Counted from the first letter of the stretch, positions 17,467 through 25,575 are shown. The stretch: DNA of 47,904 nucleotides from Novosphingobium indicum (GCF_014645195.1 NZ_BMLK01000027.1:1-47904), one strand, 5' to 3'. Program-made: numbers and translations. The notes: generated by a model not told the origin, from the letters alone.

Positions 17467-18825
17467 ATGGGTGAGATAGGCAAGATCGTGCAGGCGCCGG
17501 AAGAACTCGTCGCGCCGGTCAATGTCCCGGCCGAGGCCTACGTGTCCCCGGAATACGCCAAGGCCGAACGTGACAAGCTGTGGCGCAAGGTCTGGCTGCA
17601 GGCCGGACGGCTCGAGGATATCCCCGAGGTCGGGAACTACATCACGTTCGACATCATCGACGATTCGGTGATCATCGTGCGCGCCTCGGAAACCGAGATC
17701 CGCGCCTTCCACAATGTCTGCCCGCACCGCGGCCGCAAGCTGGTCGATATTCCGGAAGGCAAGCGCAACGCCCACGGCACGCGGCCGAACTTCATCTGCG
17801 GCTATCACGGCTGGACGTTCGATCTCGACGGCAAGAACACGTACATCGAGCATCAGGACGACTGGCAGGGCCACCTGTGCGACGGCCTCGCCGATCTCGG
17901 CAAGGTTCAGGTCGACACCTGGGGCGGCTGGATCTGGATCAACCTCGATCCCGAATGCATGCCGCTGGCCGAATACCTCCAGCCGGCAGCAACGATGCTC
18001 GAACCCTACGGTCTCGAGAAGATGCGTCCGCGCTGGCGCAAGTGGATCATTTTCGAGTGCAACTGGAAAGTCGCGATGGAGGCTTTCTGCGAGACCTACC
18101 ACGTCTCCACCACGCACCCCGAATTCATGGACTTCGGCCAGTTTCGCGGCTGGGCGCGCAATCAGGGGCTGCACTCCAACATCGGCTACGATGCGCCCAA
18201 GGGCCAGGAAGAGGATTCGGGCAAGCTGCGCCTCGGCGCCGGCGAGGACCCGCGCCTGACCACGGCGGAGATGCAGAACTTCACCTGGCAGAACGCCAAT
18301 ACCAACACGACGATGACGCTTGTCTCGGTTGCCAACCGCCTCAAGGACGAACTGCCCGAAGGCACGCCCCCGGCGGAAGTCTCGGCCTACTGGATCAAGA
18401 CCGCCCGCGAGGAAGACAAGGCGCGCGGCGTCGAGTGGGCGCAGGTCGATCCGCAGCACACCTCGCAGGCAGGCACCGCCTGGCAGATCTTCCCGAACTT
18501 CCAGATCGGGCAGGCCGTCAACAACATGCTGTGCTATCAGGCGCGCCCCTATGGCACCGATCCCGACAAGTGCATCTTCGAAGCCGCCGTCTACGAACTG
18601 TGGCCCGAAGGCGAAGCGCCCGAGACCGAGTGGGAATACACCAGGCCCCACGAATGGCCGCCGGTGCTGCAGCAGGATTTCAACAACATGGCTGCCGTCC
18701 AGCAGGGCATGAAGAACGTCGGCTATCGCGGCGCCCAGCCCAATCCCTACATGGAACGCTCGGTCGCCTCGCTGCACATGAACCTTGCCAAGTTCATGGG
18801 AACGGGCGCGCCCAAGACCTATTGA
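17467..18825 (+). CDS. Rieske non-heme iron oxygenase, alpha (catalytic) subunit
   Basis: 452 residues. The Rieske cluster ligands are C85-x-H87 (CPHRGRKL) and C111-x2-H114 (CGYHGW); the 23 residues between the pairs are more than in most members because of an insert around PEGKRNAHGTRPN. The mononuclear iron site is in EAFCETYHVSTTHPE with H212 and H217. Members hydroxylate aromatic or alicyclic substrates using O2 and electrons from a reductase/ferredoxin. No beta subunit, ferredoxin or reductase gene lies in the window, so electrons must come from elsewhere. I start at 17467, after a GAGG site, because upstream sequence is AT-richer and noncoding in style. Confidence 0.9.
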   Translation: MGEIGKIVQAPEELVAPVNVPAEAYVSPEYAKAERDKLWRKVWLQAGRLEDIPEVGNYITFDIIDDSVIIVRASETEIRAFHNVCPHRGRKLVDIPEGKRNAHGTRPNFICGYHGWTFDLDGKNTYIEHQDDWQGHLCDGLADLGKVQVDTWGGWIWINLDPECMPLAEYLQPAATMLEPYGLEKMRPRWRKWIIFECNWKVAMEAFCETYHVSTTHPEFMDFGQFRGWARNQGLHSNIGYDAPKGQEEDSGKLRLGAGEDPRLTTAEMQNFTWQNANTNTTMTLVSVANRLKDELPEGTPPAEVSAYWIKTAREEDKARGVEWAQVDPQHTSQAGTAWQIFPNFQIGQAVNNMLCYQARPYGTDPDKCIFEAAVYELWPEGEAPETEWEYTRPHEWPPVLQQDFNNMAAVQQGMKNVGYRGAQPNPYMERSVASLHMNLAKFMGTGAPKTY

Positions 18826-18834
18826 GGCGCGATA

Positions 18835-18865
18835 GCGCGGGACGGGTCGATCATCCGTCCCGCGC
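18835..18865. terminator. Strong 11-base-pair stem-loop after the Rieske gene
   Basis: GCGCGGGACGG (18835-18845) pairs perfectly with CCGTCCCGCGC (18855-18865) over a nine-base loop. It begins ten bases past the Rieske oxygenase stop and 62 bases before the next start. It may terminate the upstream operon, or protect the mRNA 3' end and lower expression of the VOC gene. No U-run follows. Confidence 0.6.
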
Positions 18866-18926
18866 CGTCACCCCCGCGCAGACGGGGGGACAGGGAGTTC
18901 TCCCAGGCTGAGAGGATCGTCCGACC

Positions 18927-19847
18927 ATGCAGTTTCCGCTCGTCCACATCAGCTGGGCTCTCGCCGACAATGCCGACCGACCGGGCTGCGACGCCTTCTT
19001 TCAGGACGTCTTCGGCGCCGAGCCGGTCTATGAGATCCTCGTAACGCCCGAGACCGAGAAGATGGGCCTCGACCGCGAGGAAACGCTGATGATGATCGGC
19101 GATGCCATGGTCATCCCCATCGCGCCCGCCGGACGCGGCGCACAGGAAGGCGCACCGCTGGGCGACATGCTTCGCCGCTCCTCCGCGCCGATGCGCTGGC
19201 TGGGGCTGGCGCTCAAGACCAACGATCTCGAAAACGCCGACGCCTGGTTCGCCGAGCGCGGGTTCAAGCGGCACTACGATCGCGGCATGGAAGCGCATTA
19301 CTTCCTGGTTCCCCGCGGTCAGGCCATGGGCATGCGGTTGGAAATCGTGAAGCAGGACATGCCCAACGAGCCGCGCACCGCTCCGGATTGGTCACCGGCA
19401 AAATGGCGCGATGCCCATTCGCTGGGAATCGAAGGCCTGCAGGCCGTGGGCGTGAGTGCCCCGTCGCTGGAGGAAGCCCGCGACCTGTTTGCCGGAAAGC
19501 TGGAATGGAGCGAAATCGGCACGCGTGACCTGCCCGATGCCACTTGCGCCGCCTTCGCCATGGGCGATACCGTGCTCGAAACGATGGAAGGCACGTCGGA
19601 CGCTTCGCCCATCACCGCCCATGCCCGCGACGTGAAAGGCATCTACCACCTCGTCTTCAAGGTGAAGGACGCGGCCAGCGCCGCAACGTACCTGCGCAGC
19701 AAGGGCCTGACCCTGATCGGCAACACCGATGACCGCTTCGCCATTCACCCCGACGAAGCCCACGGCCGCCTGATCTGGTTCACCGAAGTGACGCCGGAGG
19801 GCTATCCGCGCGCGGGATCGAAATTGGCCGAGATGGCCGCGGCCTGA
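18927..19847 (+). CDS. VOC (glyoxalase/extradiol-dioxygenase superfamily) protein
   Basis: 306 residues containing two vicinal-oxygen-chelate half-domains of about 150 residues each. The first begins FPLVHISWALADNADRPGCDAFF and the second near IEGLQAVGVSAPSLEEARDLF. The last block includes IYHLVFKVKDAASAATYL and GRLIWFTEV, typical VOC strands with a possible metal-ligand His/Glu. The fold covers lyases, epimerases and ring-cleaving dioxygenases. Standing after a Rieske oxygenase, extradiol cleavage or isomerisation is conceivable, but the classical extradiol signature is not obvious. I would not assign a reaction. Confidence 0.75.
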   Translation: MQFPLVHISWALADNADRPGCDAFFQDVFGAEPVYEILVTPETEKMGLDREETLMMIGDAMVIPIAPAGRGAQEGAPLGDMLRRSSAPMRWLGLALKTNDLENADAWFAERGFKRHYDRGMEAHYFLVPRGQAMGMRLEIVKQDMPNEPRTAPDWSPAKWRDAHSLGIEGLQAVGVSAPSLEEARDLFAGKLEWSEIGTRDLPDATCAAFAMGDTVLETMEGTSDASPITAHARDVKGIYHLVFKVKDAASAATYLRSKGLTLIGNTDDRFAIHPDEAHGRLIWFTEVTPEGYPRAGSKLAEMAAA

Positions 19848-19850
19848 CGC

Positions 19851-20441
19851 CTACTTCGCTTCCTTGATCAGCTTCAGCGCTTCGGGCGAGGTCCAGTCGT
19901 TACCGCCTGTGTAGCGCCACACTTCCTTGCCCTGCGCATCGAACATGATCGTCATCGGCAGGTTGCCGCCGTACTGGAAGCCGAGGTCGCCCTTCTCGTC
20001 GATCCAGGGCTGGATATTGTCGAGCTTGCGGCGGCGCAGGATCTCAACGACCTTGTCGTCCTGCTCCATGTCCTGCGAGATCGGCAGGACCACTACACCG
20101 AGTTCCTGTTCACGGTCGATCAGCGCGTCGAGCGTCGGCATTTCGGCGATGCACGGCGCACACCACGTGGCCCACAGGTTGATCAGCAGCGGCTTGCCCT
20201 TGAGCGAGGACAGGTCGAGGCTTTCGCCGGTGGGGTCGACCAGCGTGATGTCGGGCAGCGGCTCGCCCTTGTGCGAGCGGTCGAGCTTCTCCACCGCAAC
20301 ATCCTTGCCCTGCGCCGCGCCCGGCGAAGCCTGCTGTTGCGCGTCCTCGCCGCTTTGCCTATCGCAGCCGCCGGCCAAGAGGGTCACGGCCCCGGCAATG
20401 GAACACAGGACGAGCGACTTGAGCGATATGGCAGACGGCAA
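19851..20441 (-). CDS. tlpA: TlpA-like thioredoxin-fold lipoprotein
   Basis: 196 residues from a TTG at 20441, with GGAG upstream. The N-terminus is a lipoprotein signal ending LLAGGC (lipobox Cys26). After a linker rich in Gln/Ala comes a thioredoxin fold with WCAPC at 93-97 and the cis-Pro region GGNLPMTIMFD. TlpA-type proteins reduce periplasmic disulfides, classically for cytochrome oxidase copper-site assembly. In alphaproteobacteria tlpA is known to sit divergently from argH, as here. The chosen start makes its first codons overlap those of argH by 14 bases on opposite strands; no ATG is available nearby in frame. Confidence 0.82.
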   Translation of the reverse strand: MPSAISLKSLVLCSIAGAVTLLAGGCDRQSGEDAQQQASPGAAQGKDVAVEKLDRSHKGEPLPDITLVDPTGESLDLSSLKGKPLLINLWATWCAPCIAEMPTLDALIDREQELGVVVLPISQDMEQDDKVVEILRRRKLDNIQPWIDEKGDLGFQYGGNLPMTIMFDAQGKEVWRYTGGNDWTSPEALKLIKEAK

Positions 20442-21834
20442 GGCGGGAGGCTCCAACCAGATGTGGGGCGGACGGTTCGCGGAAGGACCGTCGGCAATCA
20501 TGCGCGAGATAAACGCCTCGATTCCCTTCGACAAGGCATTGTGGCGGCAGGACATAGCCGCCAGCAAGGCGCACGTCGCGATGCTGGGGGCTTGCGGCAT
20601 CGTTTCGGATGCCGATGCGGTCACGATCCGCGACGGTCTGGACAAAGTCGCCGCCGAGTACGAGGCCGACGGCGTGCCCGAGGACTGGGACCTCGAGGAC
20701 ATCCACATGACCACCGAATCGCGCCTTGCCGAACTGATCGGCCCGACCGCAGGGCGGCTGCACACCGCGCGTTCGCGCAACGATCAGGTGGCGACCGACT
20801 TCCGCCTCTGGGTGCGCGATGCCATGGACCAGGCCGATGCCGGGCTGCAGGCGCTGCAGGTCGCGCTGGTCACCCGCGCCGGCGAGCATGCGGGCAGCAT
20901 CATGCCCGGCTTTACCCACCTGCAGACCGCGCAGCCGGTCACGCTGGGCCATCACCTGATGGCCTACTACGAAATGATCGCCCGCGACCGTTCGCGCTTT
21001 GCCGATGCCCGCAAGCGCATGAACCGCAGCCCGCTGGGTTCTGCGGCGCTGGCAGGCACCGGCTTTCCCATCGACCGCGAAATGACCGCGCAGGCGCTCG
21101 GCTTCGACGGGCCGACCGCCAACAGCCTCGATGCCGTATCGGACCGCGATTTCGCTCTCGACTACCTGATGGCCGCCAGCCAGTGCAGCCTGCACCTCTC
21201 GCGCCTTGCCGAGGAATTCATCATCTGGGCGAGCCAGCCCTTCGGCTTCGTCGCGCTGCCCGATGCGCTTTCCACCGGCAGCTCGATCATGCCGCAGAAG
21301 AAGAACCCGGACGCCGCCGAGCTGGTGCGCGGCCATGCCGGGCGCATCTCGGGTTGCCTGATGAGCCTGATGATGACGATGAAGGGCCTGCCGCTCGCCT
21401 ATTCGAAGGACATGCAGGACGACAAGCCGCCGGTCTTCGAGGCCGCAGGACTGCTGGCGCTCTCGATCGCGGCGATGACCGGCATGGTCGCCGACACCAG
21501 GTTCCGCACCGACCGGATGCGCGGCGCCGCCGAACTCGGCTTCGCCACCGCCACCGATCTGGCCGACTGGCTGGTGCGCGAGGGCGACATTCCCTTCCGC
21601 GAGGCGCACCACATCACCGGCTCGGCCGTGAAGCTGGCCGAGACGCGCGGCGTTGCGCTCGACCAGTTGCCGCTCGAAGACCTGAAACAGATCGACAGCC
21701 GCATCGACGAGCGCGTATTCAAGGCGCTCTCGGTCGAGGCATCGGTCGCCGCGCGCAAGAGCCACGGCGGCACCGCGCCCGATCAGGTGCGCGAGCGCGT
21801 GGCCGAAGCCCGCGCCGCGCTCGGTTTGGAGTAA
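20428..21834 (+). CDS. argH: Argininosuccinate lyase
   Basis: 468 residues. The family signature GSSIMPQKKNPD is at about 284-295 and holds the catalytic serine. Other landmarks are MWGGRFAEGPS at the N-terminus, HTARSRNDQVATDFRLWVRD, and PGFTHLQTAQPVTLGHH with the general-acid His. It splits argininosuccinate into arginine and fumarate, the last arginine-synthesis step. I start at the ATG at 20428; a start at the Met before WGGRF (20461) is possible and would avoid overlap with tlpA. A lipoprotein gene and lysA follow. Confidence 0.97.
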   Translation: MADGKAGGSNQMWGGRFAEGPSAIMREINASIPFDKALWRQDIAASKAHVAMLGACGIVSDADAVTIRDGLDKVAAEYEADGVPEDWDLEDIHMTTESRLAELIGPTAGRLHTARSRNDQVATDFRLWVRDAMDQADAGLQALQVALVTRAGEHAGSIMPGFTHLQTAQPVTLGHHLMAYYEMIARDRSRFADARKRMNRSPLGSAALAGTGFPIDREMTAQALGFDGPTANSLDAVSDRDFALDYLMAASQCSLHLSRLAEEFIIWASQPFGFVALPDALSTGSSIMPQKKNPDAAELVRGHAGRISGCLMSLMMTMKGLPLAYSKDMQDDKPPVFEAAGLLALSIAAMTGMVADTRFRTDRMRGAAELGFATATDLADWLVREGDIPFREAHHITGSAVKLAETRGVALDQLPLEDLKQIDSRIDERVFKALSVEASVAARKSHGGTAPDQVRERVAEARAALGLE

Positions 21835-21839
21835 ACCGC

Positions 21840-22094
21840 ATGCGCAAGATCGCCGTCCTCGCCATCCTTGCGGCCCTTGCCGCCTGCGGCCAGCGCTCGA
21901 ACCTTGGCCTCAAACCCGGCCAGCAGCTTCCGCCCGCGCCCTATGGCCGGACGGAGAAACCGGACTCGGCCGAACTGCTCGAACTGCCCACGCTCGCCAT
22001 TCCCGAACGCAGCGTGGAACTGCGCACCCGCTCCGAGGAGCGCGAGGACGACCCCTTCGACCTGCCGCCACCCGAAGCGCCGCAGCCAGAGTAA
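21840..22094 (+). CDS. Small lipoprotein between argH and lysA (LptM-like)
   Basis: 84 residues. The N-terminus MRKIAVLAILAALAACGQR is a short lipoprotein signal with lipobox LAAC, Cys16 becoming the acylated residue. The mature part is proline- and glutamate-rich with low complexity and ends PPPEAPQPE. The CGQ context right after the lipobox and the place between argH and lysA match the small LptM/YifL-type lipoproteins, which assist the LPS translocon. That identity is inferred from position and the first residues only. It begins five bases after the argH stop. Confidence 0.7.
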   Translation: MRKIAVLAILAALAACGQRSNLGLKPGQQLPPAPYGRTEKPDSAELLELPTLAIPERSVELRTRSEEREDDPFDLPPPEAPQPE

Positions 22095-22114
22095 CTCAAG
22101 CCCCCCAACTCCGC

Positions 22115-22170
22115 CCACCCTGAGCTTGTCGAAGGGTGGTGTCAGCGTCCTTCGACAAGCTCAGGACGAG
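22115..22170. repeat. Palindromic repeat pair, TTCGACAAGCTCAGG family
   Basis: CCTGAGCTTGTCGAAGG (22119-22135) and its exact reverse complement (22149-22165) form a 17-base-pair hairpin with a 13-base loop. The same core recurs at 26613-26676, in a tandem array to 26808, and at 40834-40894. This is a REP-like dispersed element. It separates the lipoprotein and lysA and may insulate their transcripts. Confidence 0.85.
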
Positions 22171-22198
22171 CGGGGTCAGGCTAAATTTCAGGACGACC

Positions 22199-23458
22199 AT
22201 GGACCATTTCGAACTCAGGAACGGCGAGCTTCACGCCGAGAACGTGCCGCTCACCGCGATTGCCCGCGAAGTCGGTACGCCCGTCTACGTCTATTCGCGC
22301 GCCACGCTCACGCGCCATGCGCAGGTCTTCCGCGAGGCGCTTTCCGCGCTACCCAAAGTGCACATCGCCTTTGCCGTGAAGTCCAACCCCAACCTTGCCG
22401 TGCTGCGCCTGCTGGCCAAGGAAGGCTACGGGGCGGACGTCGTTTCCGAAGGCGAGATGAACCGCGCGCTGGCCGCCGGGATGCCCGCAGCCGACATCGT
22501 CTTCTCGGGCGTCGGCAAGACCCGCGCCGAGCTGACCGCGGCGGTCAAGGCCGGGATCGGCCAGTTCAACCTCGAAAGCGAGGAAGAGGGCGTCGAGCTG
22601 GGCGAGATCGCGGCGGCCCTGGGCAAGACCGCGACTTGCGCGCTGCGCGTCAATCCCAATGTCGATGCCAGGACCCACGCCAAGATCTCGACCGGCAAGG
22701 CCGAGAACAAGTTCGGCGTGCCTTATGACATGGCCGCCGGCATCTATACGCGCCTTTCGGCCCTGCCGGGCCTCGATATGCGTGGGCTCGCGGTACACAT
22801 CGGCAGCCAGATCGGCGACCTCGATCCCTCGCGGCAGGCCTTCATCAAGATGGGCGAACTGATGCGCACGCTGCGCGATCAGGGGCTTTCCGTCACCCAC
22901 ATGGACTTCGGCGGCGGGCTCGGCGTGCCCTACAAGGCGGGGGAGCAGCTCCCCACCCCGGCCGACTACGGCGCGATGGTGGCAGACGTGACGCAGGGCT
23001 GGGACGTGACGCTGATGTTCGAGCCGGGCCGCGTGATCACCGGCAACTCGGGCGTGCTGGTGACCGAAGTGGTGCGCGTGAAGCAGGGCGCGGGCCATCC
23101 CTGGGTGGTGGTCGACGCCGCGATGAATGACCTCGCCCGCCCGGCGATGTACGATGCCTGGCACGATTTCGTGGCGGTGAAGCCGAGCGGCGAGACGATG
23201 ATCGCCAATGTCGTCGGCCCGATCTGCGAAAGTTCCGACACTTTCGCGATGGCGCGCGAGATCGACGCCGTGAAGGCCGGAGACCTCGCCGCCTTCCGCA
23301 CCGCCGGCGCCTATGGCGCAACGATGGCCAACACCTACAACTCGCGCGCGCTGGTGCCCGAAGTCATGGTCGACGGCGACAAGTGGGCGCTGGTGGCAAA
23401 CCGCATCGAACCGGCGACGATTCTGGCGGCGGAGCAGGTGCCGGAGTGGTTGGATTGA
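22199..23458 (+). CDS. lysA: Diaminopimelate decarboxylase
   Basis: 419 residues of the fold-III PLP decarboxylase family. The cofactor lysine K61 is in AFAVKSNPN. HIGSQIGD, the glycine-rich phosphate site FGGGLGVPY, MFEPGRVITGN, and CESSDTFA (the catalytic Cys from the partner subunit) are all present. It converts meso-diaminopimelate to lysine in the cytoplasm. The ATG at 22199 follows AGGA; earlier codons fall within the palindromic repeat, so I exclude them. Confidence 0.97.
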   Translation: MDHFELRNGELHAENVPLTAIAREVGTPVYVYSRATLTRHAQVFREALSALPKVHIAFAVKSNPNLAVLRLLAKEGYGADVVSEGEMNRALAAGMPAADIVFSGVGKTRAELTAAVKAGIGQFNLESEEEGVELGEIAAALGKTATCALRVNPNVDARTHAKISTGKAENKFGVPYDMAAGIYTRLSALPGLDMRGLAVHIGSQIGDLDPSRQAFIKMGELMRTLRDQGLSVTHMDFGGGLGVPYKAGEQLPTPADYGAMVADVTQGWDVTLMFEPGRVITGNSGVLVTEVVRVKQGAGHPWVVVDAAMNDLARPAMYDAWHDFVAVKPSGETMIANVVGPICESSDTFAMAREIDAVKAGDLAAFRTAGAYGATMANTYNSRALVPEVMVDGDKWALVANRIEPATILAAEQVPEWLD

Positions 23459-23474
23459 GGTGAGGTTGCGCGGG

Positions 23475-23612
23475 GAAGCCCACCCCCGACCCCTCCCGCT
23501 TGCGGGAGGGGAGTTCCAGCGCCACGTAGCCTGGCAACGCTAGCTCCGCCCTCCCGCAAGCGGAAGGGCCGTGAGACTTGGCGGCGTGCCGCCTAGTCGC
23601 AACGGGGTGGGC
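23475..23612. repeat. Two-hairpin palindromic element, copy A (downstream of the first DUF559 gene)
   Basis: About 138 bases bounded by GCCCACCCC and its complement GGGGTGGGC. Inside are hairpin 1, CCCCTCCCGC/GCGGGAGGGG (23490-23511), and hairpin 2, GCCCTCCCGC/GCGGAAGGGC (23548-23569, one mismatch). Copy B at 24053-24196 has the same order and orientation. The right end of copy A runs into the DUF559 gene and supplies its last codons and stop. Confidence 0.9.
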
Positions 23613-23970
23613 TCCCCAAAGCCGACATCTCGCGCACAACTGCCATTATCGAAGCCAACACCCCTTCCAAATTTCCGAACACCTCGGCGTTCGTAAACCT
23701 CAGCACCCGGTACCCGTCCTCCCGCATCCACCGATCCCGCGCGGAATCCTGCTCCGGCCGGCAATCATGCGAATGCCCGTCCAGTTCGATCACCAGTTTC
23801 AGCTCACGGCATAGGAAGTCTGCAAAGTACGGCCCGACCGGCATCTGCCGCGCGAACTTAACCCCAAGCTGCGAGCGGGACAGACGCCGCCACATAACCC
23901 GTTCCGCCGGCGTTGCGGCTCGGCGCAGTTGGCGAGCGCGTGCCGTGTTGCGAGGGTTGAAAGCACGCAT
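23593..23970 (-). CDS. DUF559 (Vsr/restriction-endonuclease-like fold) protein, locus 1
   Basis: 125 residues. The core has the compact PD-(D/E)xK pattern: ARQMPVGPYFADFLCRELKL, then VIELDGHSH, and the C-terminal block YRVLRFTNAEVF. An N-terminal helical segment, AATPAERVMWRRL, is typical of DUF559, whose fold is related to very-short-patch-repair nucleases. The last residues, GSPPRCD, are encoded by repeat copy A. The ATG at 23970 has no strong ribosome site. It stands alone between lysA and a small gene, flanked by directly repeated elements. A second member of the family sits at 43782-44213. Function is unknown. Confidence 0.85.
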   Translation of the reverse strand: MRAFNPRNTARARQLRRAATPAERVMWRRLSRSQLGVKFARQMPVGPYFADFLCRELKLVIELDGHSHDCRPEQDSARDRWMREDGYRVLRFTNAEVFGNLEGVLASIMAVVREMSALGSPPRCD

Positions 23971-24052
23971 GTGGACAGGCTGCGGGTTTGAGTGGCTTGT
24001 GCCAGTTAAGGATCAGAAAACGCTTCGGCGTGCCAAATAAGCGCCGGGTGAG

Positions 24053-24196
24053 GAAGCCCACCCCCAACCCCTCCCGCCTGCGGGAGGGGAGTATCAGCGC
24101 TCTGTCTCTTGGCAGCGCGGACTCCGCCCTCCCGCAAGCGGGAGGGCCGCGAGACTTGCCGAACCGTCAGGTGAGGATAGTCGCAGCGGGGTGGGC
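24053..24196. repeat. Two-hairpin palindromic element, copy B (upstream of the first DUF559 gene)
   Basis: About 144 bases, the same architecture as copy A. GAAGCCCACCCC at the left, hairpin 1 CCCCTCCCGC/GCGGGAGGGG (24068-24089), hairpin 2 GCCCTCCCGC/GCGGGAGGGC (24126-24147, perfect), GAGACTTG, and GGGGTGGGC at the right. The segment between the hairpins differs more from copy A than the hairpins do. It lies in direct orientation to copy A with the DUF559 gene between them. Confidence 0.9.
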
Positions 24197-24216
24197 AATC
24201 TGGCAGATAGATCCCG

Positions 24217-24426
24217 TCATCTTGATGAAAAAATCAAAAACCCCCAATCTATTCCGTGCTTGCAATTGGCATTTGGAGGAAAAGCACCCTTTAAATACCC
24301 CGCTTTGACAAGATCGTGTGCAGCAGCAAGGCAATCATCTTCACAGTGTCCATCCACTTGGATGGGACCGTCGATTTCGCCAGCCTGCTTAACGCGCCGG
24401 AGAATTTCAGAGTGCAAAGGAGACAT
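24217..24426 (-). CDS. Small winged-helix-like hypothetical protein coupled to nrdB
   Basis: 69 residues from the ATG at 24426, which overlaps the nrdB stop in a TGATG junction and is preceded by GGCGGAG. A GTG one codon earlier is an alternative. The sequence SEILRRVKQAG...AAHDLVKAGYLKGAF has the helix-helix-strand rhythm of a small winged-helix or YjcQ-like domain, but I do not recognise it with certainty. The 3' half is clearly richer in A+T than its neighbours, which hints at recent acquisition. Coupling to nrdB suggests co-translation, not necessarily related function. Confidence 0.55.
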   Translation of the reverse strand: MSPLHSEILRRVKQAGEIDGPIQVDGHCEDDCLAAAHDLVKAGYLKGAFPPNANCKHGIDWGFLIFSSR

Positions 24427-25478
24427 CACTCCGCCGCCTGCGTGCCTCCGAACATATCCGGCTCGCTACCGTCATCTGCGTCATCGACGTCGTTGGCCTT
24501 CGCCTTGCGGCGCTGGTCGAAGTTGGTCCACACGGTGTTCCAGTCGCCGCGGGTGGCGCCCTTCGAGTATTCGGTGGCGCGGGTTTCGAAGAAGTTAGCG
24601 TGCTCCACGCCGTTGAGCAGCGGGGTGAGCCAGGGCAGCGGGTGCTCCTCGGCCATGTAGATCGCCGGCAGGCCGAGCTGGCTCAGGCGCCAGTCGGCGA
24701 TGTAGCGGATGTAGCGCTTGATGTCCTTGGCGCTCATGCCGGGGACCGGGCCCATCTCGAAGGCGAGGTCGATGAAGTTGTCTTCGAGCCGCACCGTCTT
24801 CTGGCAGCAGTCGATGATGTCCTCCTTCACCGCCTTGGTCAGGCAGCCGCGTTCCTTCACGAAGGCGTGGAACAGCTTGGTGATGCCTTCGCAGTGCAGC
24901 GATTCGTCGCGGATCGACCAGGTGACGATCTGGCCCATGCCCTTCATCTTGTTGAAGCGCGGGAAGTTCATCAGCATCGCGAAGCTGGCGAAGAGCTGCA
25001 GGCCCTCGGTAAAGCCGCCGAACATGGCGAGCGTGCGGGCAATGTCCTCGTCGGTATCGACACCGAACTGCTGCAGGTAGTCGTGCTTGTCCTTCAGTTC
25101 CTGATATTCGAGGAACATGCCGTATTCGCTTTCGGGCATGCCGATGGTGTCGAGCAGGTGCGAATAGGCGGCGATGTGCACCGTCTCCATGTTGGAGAAG
25201 GCAGCGAGCATCATCTTGATCTCGGTCGGCTTGAACACCCGGCCGTACTGCTCGTGGTAGCAGTTCTGCACTTCGACGTCGGCCTGCGTGAAGAAGCGGA
25301 AGATCTGGGTGAGCAGGTTGCGCTCGTGCTCGGAAAGCTTCTGCGCCCAGTCGCGGCAATCCTCGCCCAGCGGCACTTCCTCGGGCAGCCAGTGCACCTG
25401 CTGCTGGCGCTTCCAGAAGTCGTAGGCCCAGGGATATTCGAAGGGCTTGTAGGTCTTGCGGGCTTCCATCAGCGGCAT
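24426..25478 (-). CDS. nrdB: Class I ribonucleotide reductase, beta (R2) subunit
   Basis: 350 residues. Di-iron ligands appear in QADVEVQNCY, METVHIAAYSHLLD (with the likely radical tyrosine), FTEGLQLFASF, and TWSIRDESLHCEGI. It makes the radical that the alpha subunit uses to reduce ribonucleotides. I start at the ATG at 25478, which has GGAG upstream; a TTG three codons earlier is possible. The C-terminal tail, ending FGGTQAAE after an acidic stretch, is where R1 would bind. The alpha-subunit gene is not next to it in this window. Confidence 0.96.
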   Translation of the reverse strand: MPLMEARKTYKPFEYPWAYDFWKRQQQVHWLPEEVPLGEDCRDWAQKLSEHERNLLTQIFRFFTQADVEVQNCYHEQYGRVFKPTEIKMMLAAFSNMETVHIAAYSHLLDTIGMPESEYGMFLEYQELKDKHDYLQQFGVDTDEDIARTLAMFGGFTEGLQLFASFAMLMNFPRFNKMKGMGQIVTWSIRDESLHCEGITKLFHAFVKERGCLTKAVKEDIIDCCQKTVRLEDNFIDLAFEMGPVPGMSAKDIKRYIRYIADWRLSQLGLPAIYMAEEHPLPWLTPLLNGVEHANFFETRATEYSKGATRGDWNTVWTNFDQRRKAKANDVDDADDGSEPDMFGGTQAAE

Positions 25479-25575
25479 GTGCGACAACTCCGGTGGTGCG
25501 ATTCGGTTATGCTGCCCGGCCTCTTGTGCGGCTTCGGGCGGAAAATTCGGTGCGTCCGCAAGGTCGGGCGCGAAA

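Noticed and set aside
15916..18777. A 953-codon minus-strand frame opposite the MFS and Rieske genes
   Set aside because: It is antisense to two genes with clear signatures and has no recognisable domain.
18927..19847. Classical extradiol ring-cleavage dioxygenase
   Set aside because: The VOC fold is clear but the family signature around the metal ligands is not, so I left the reaction open.
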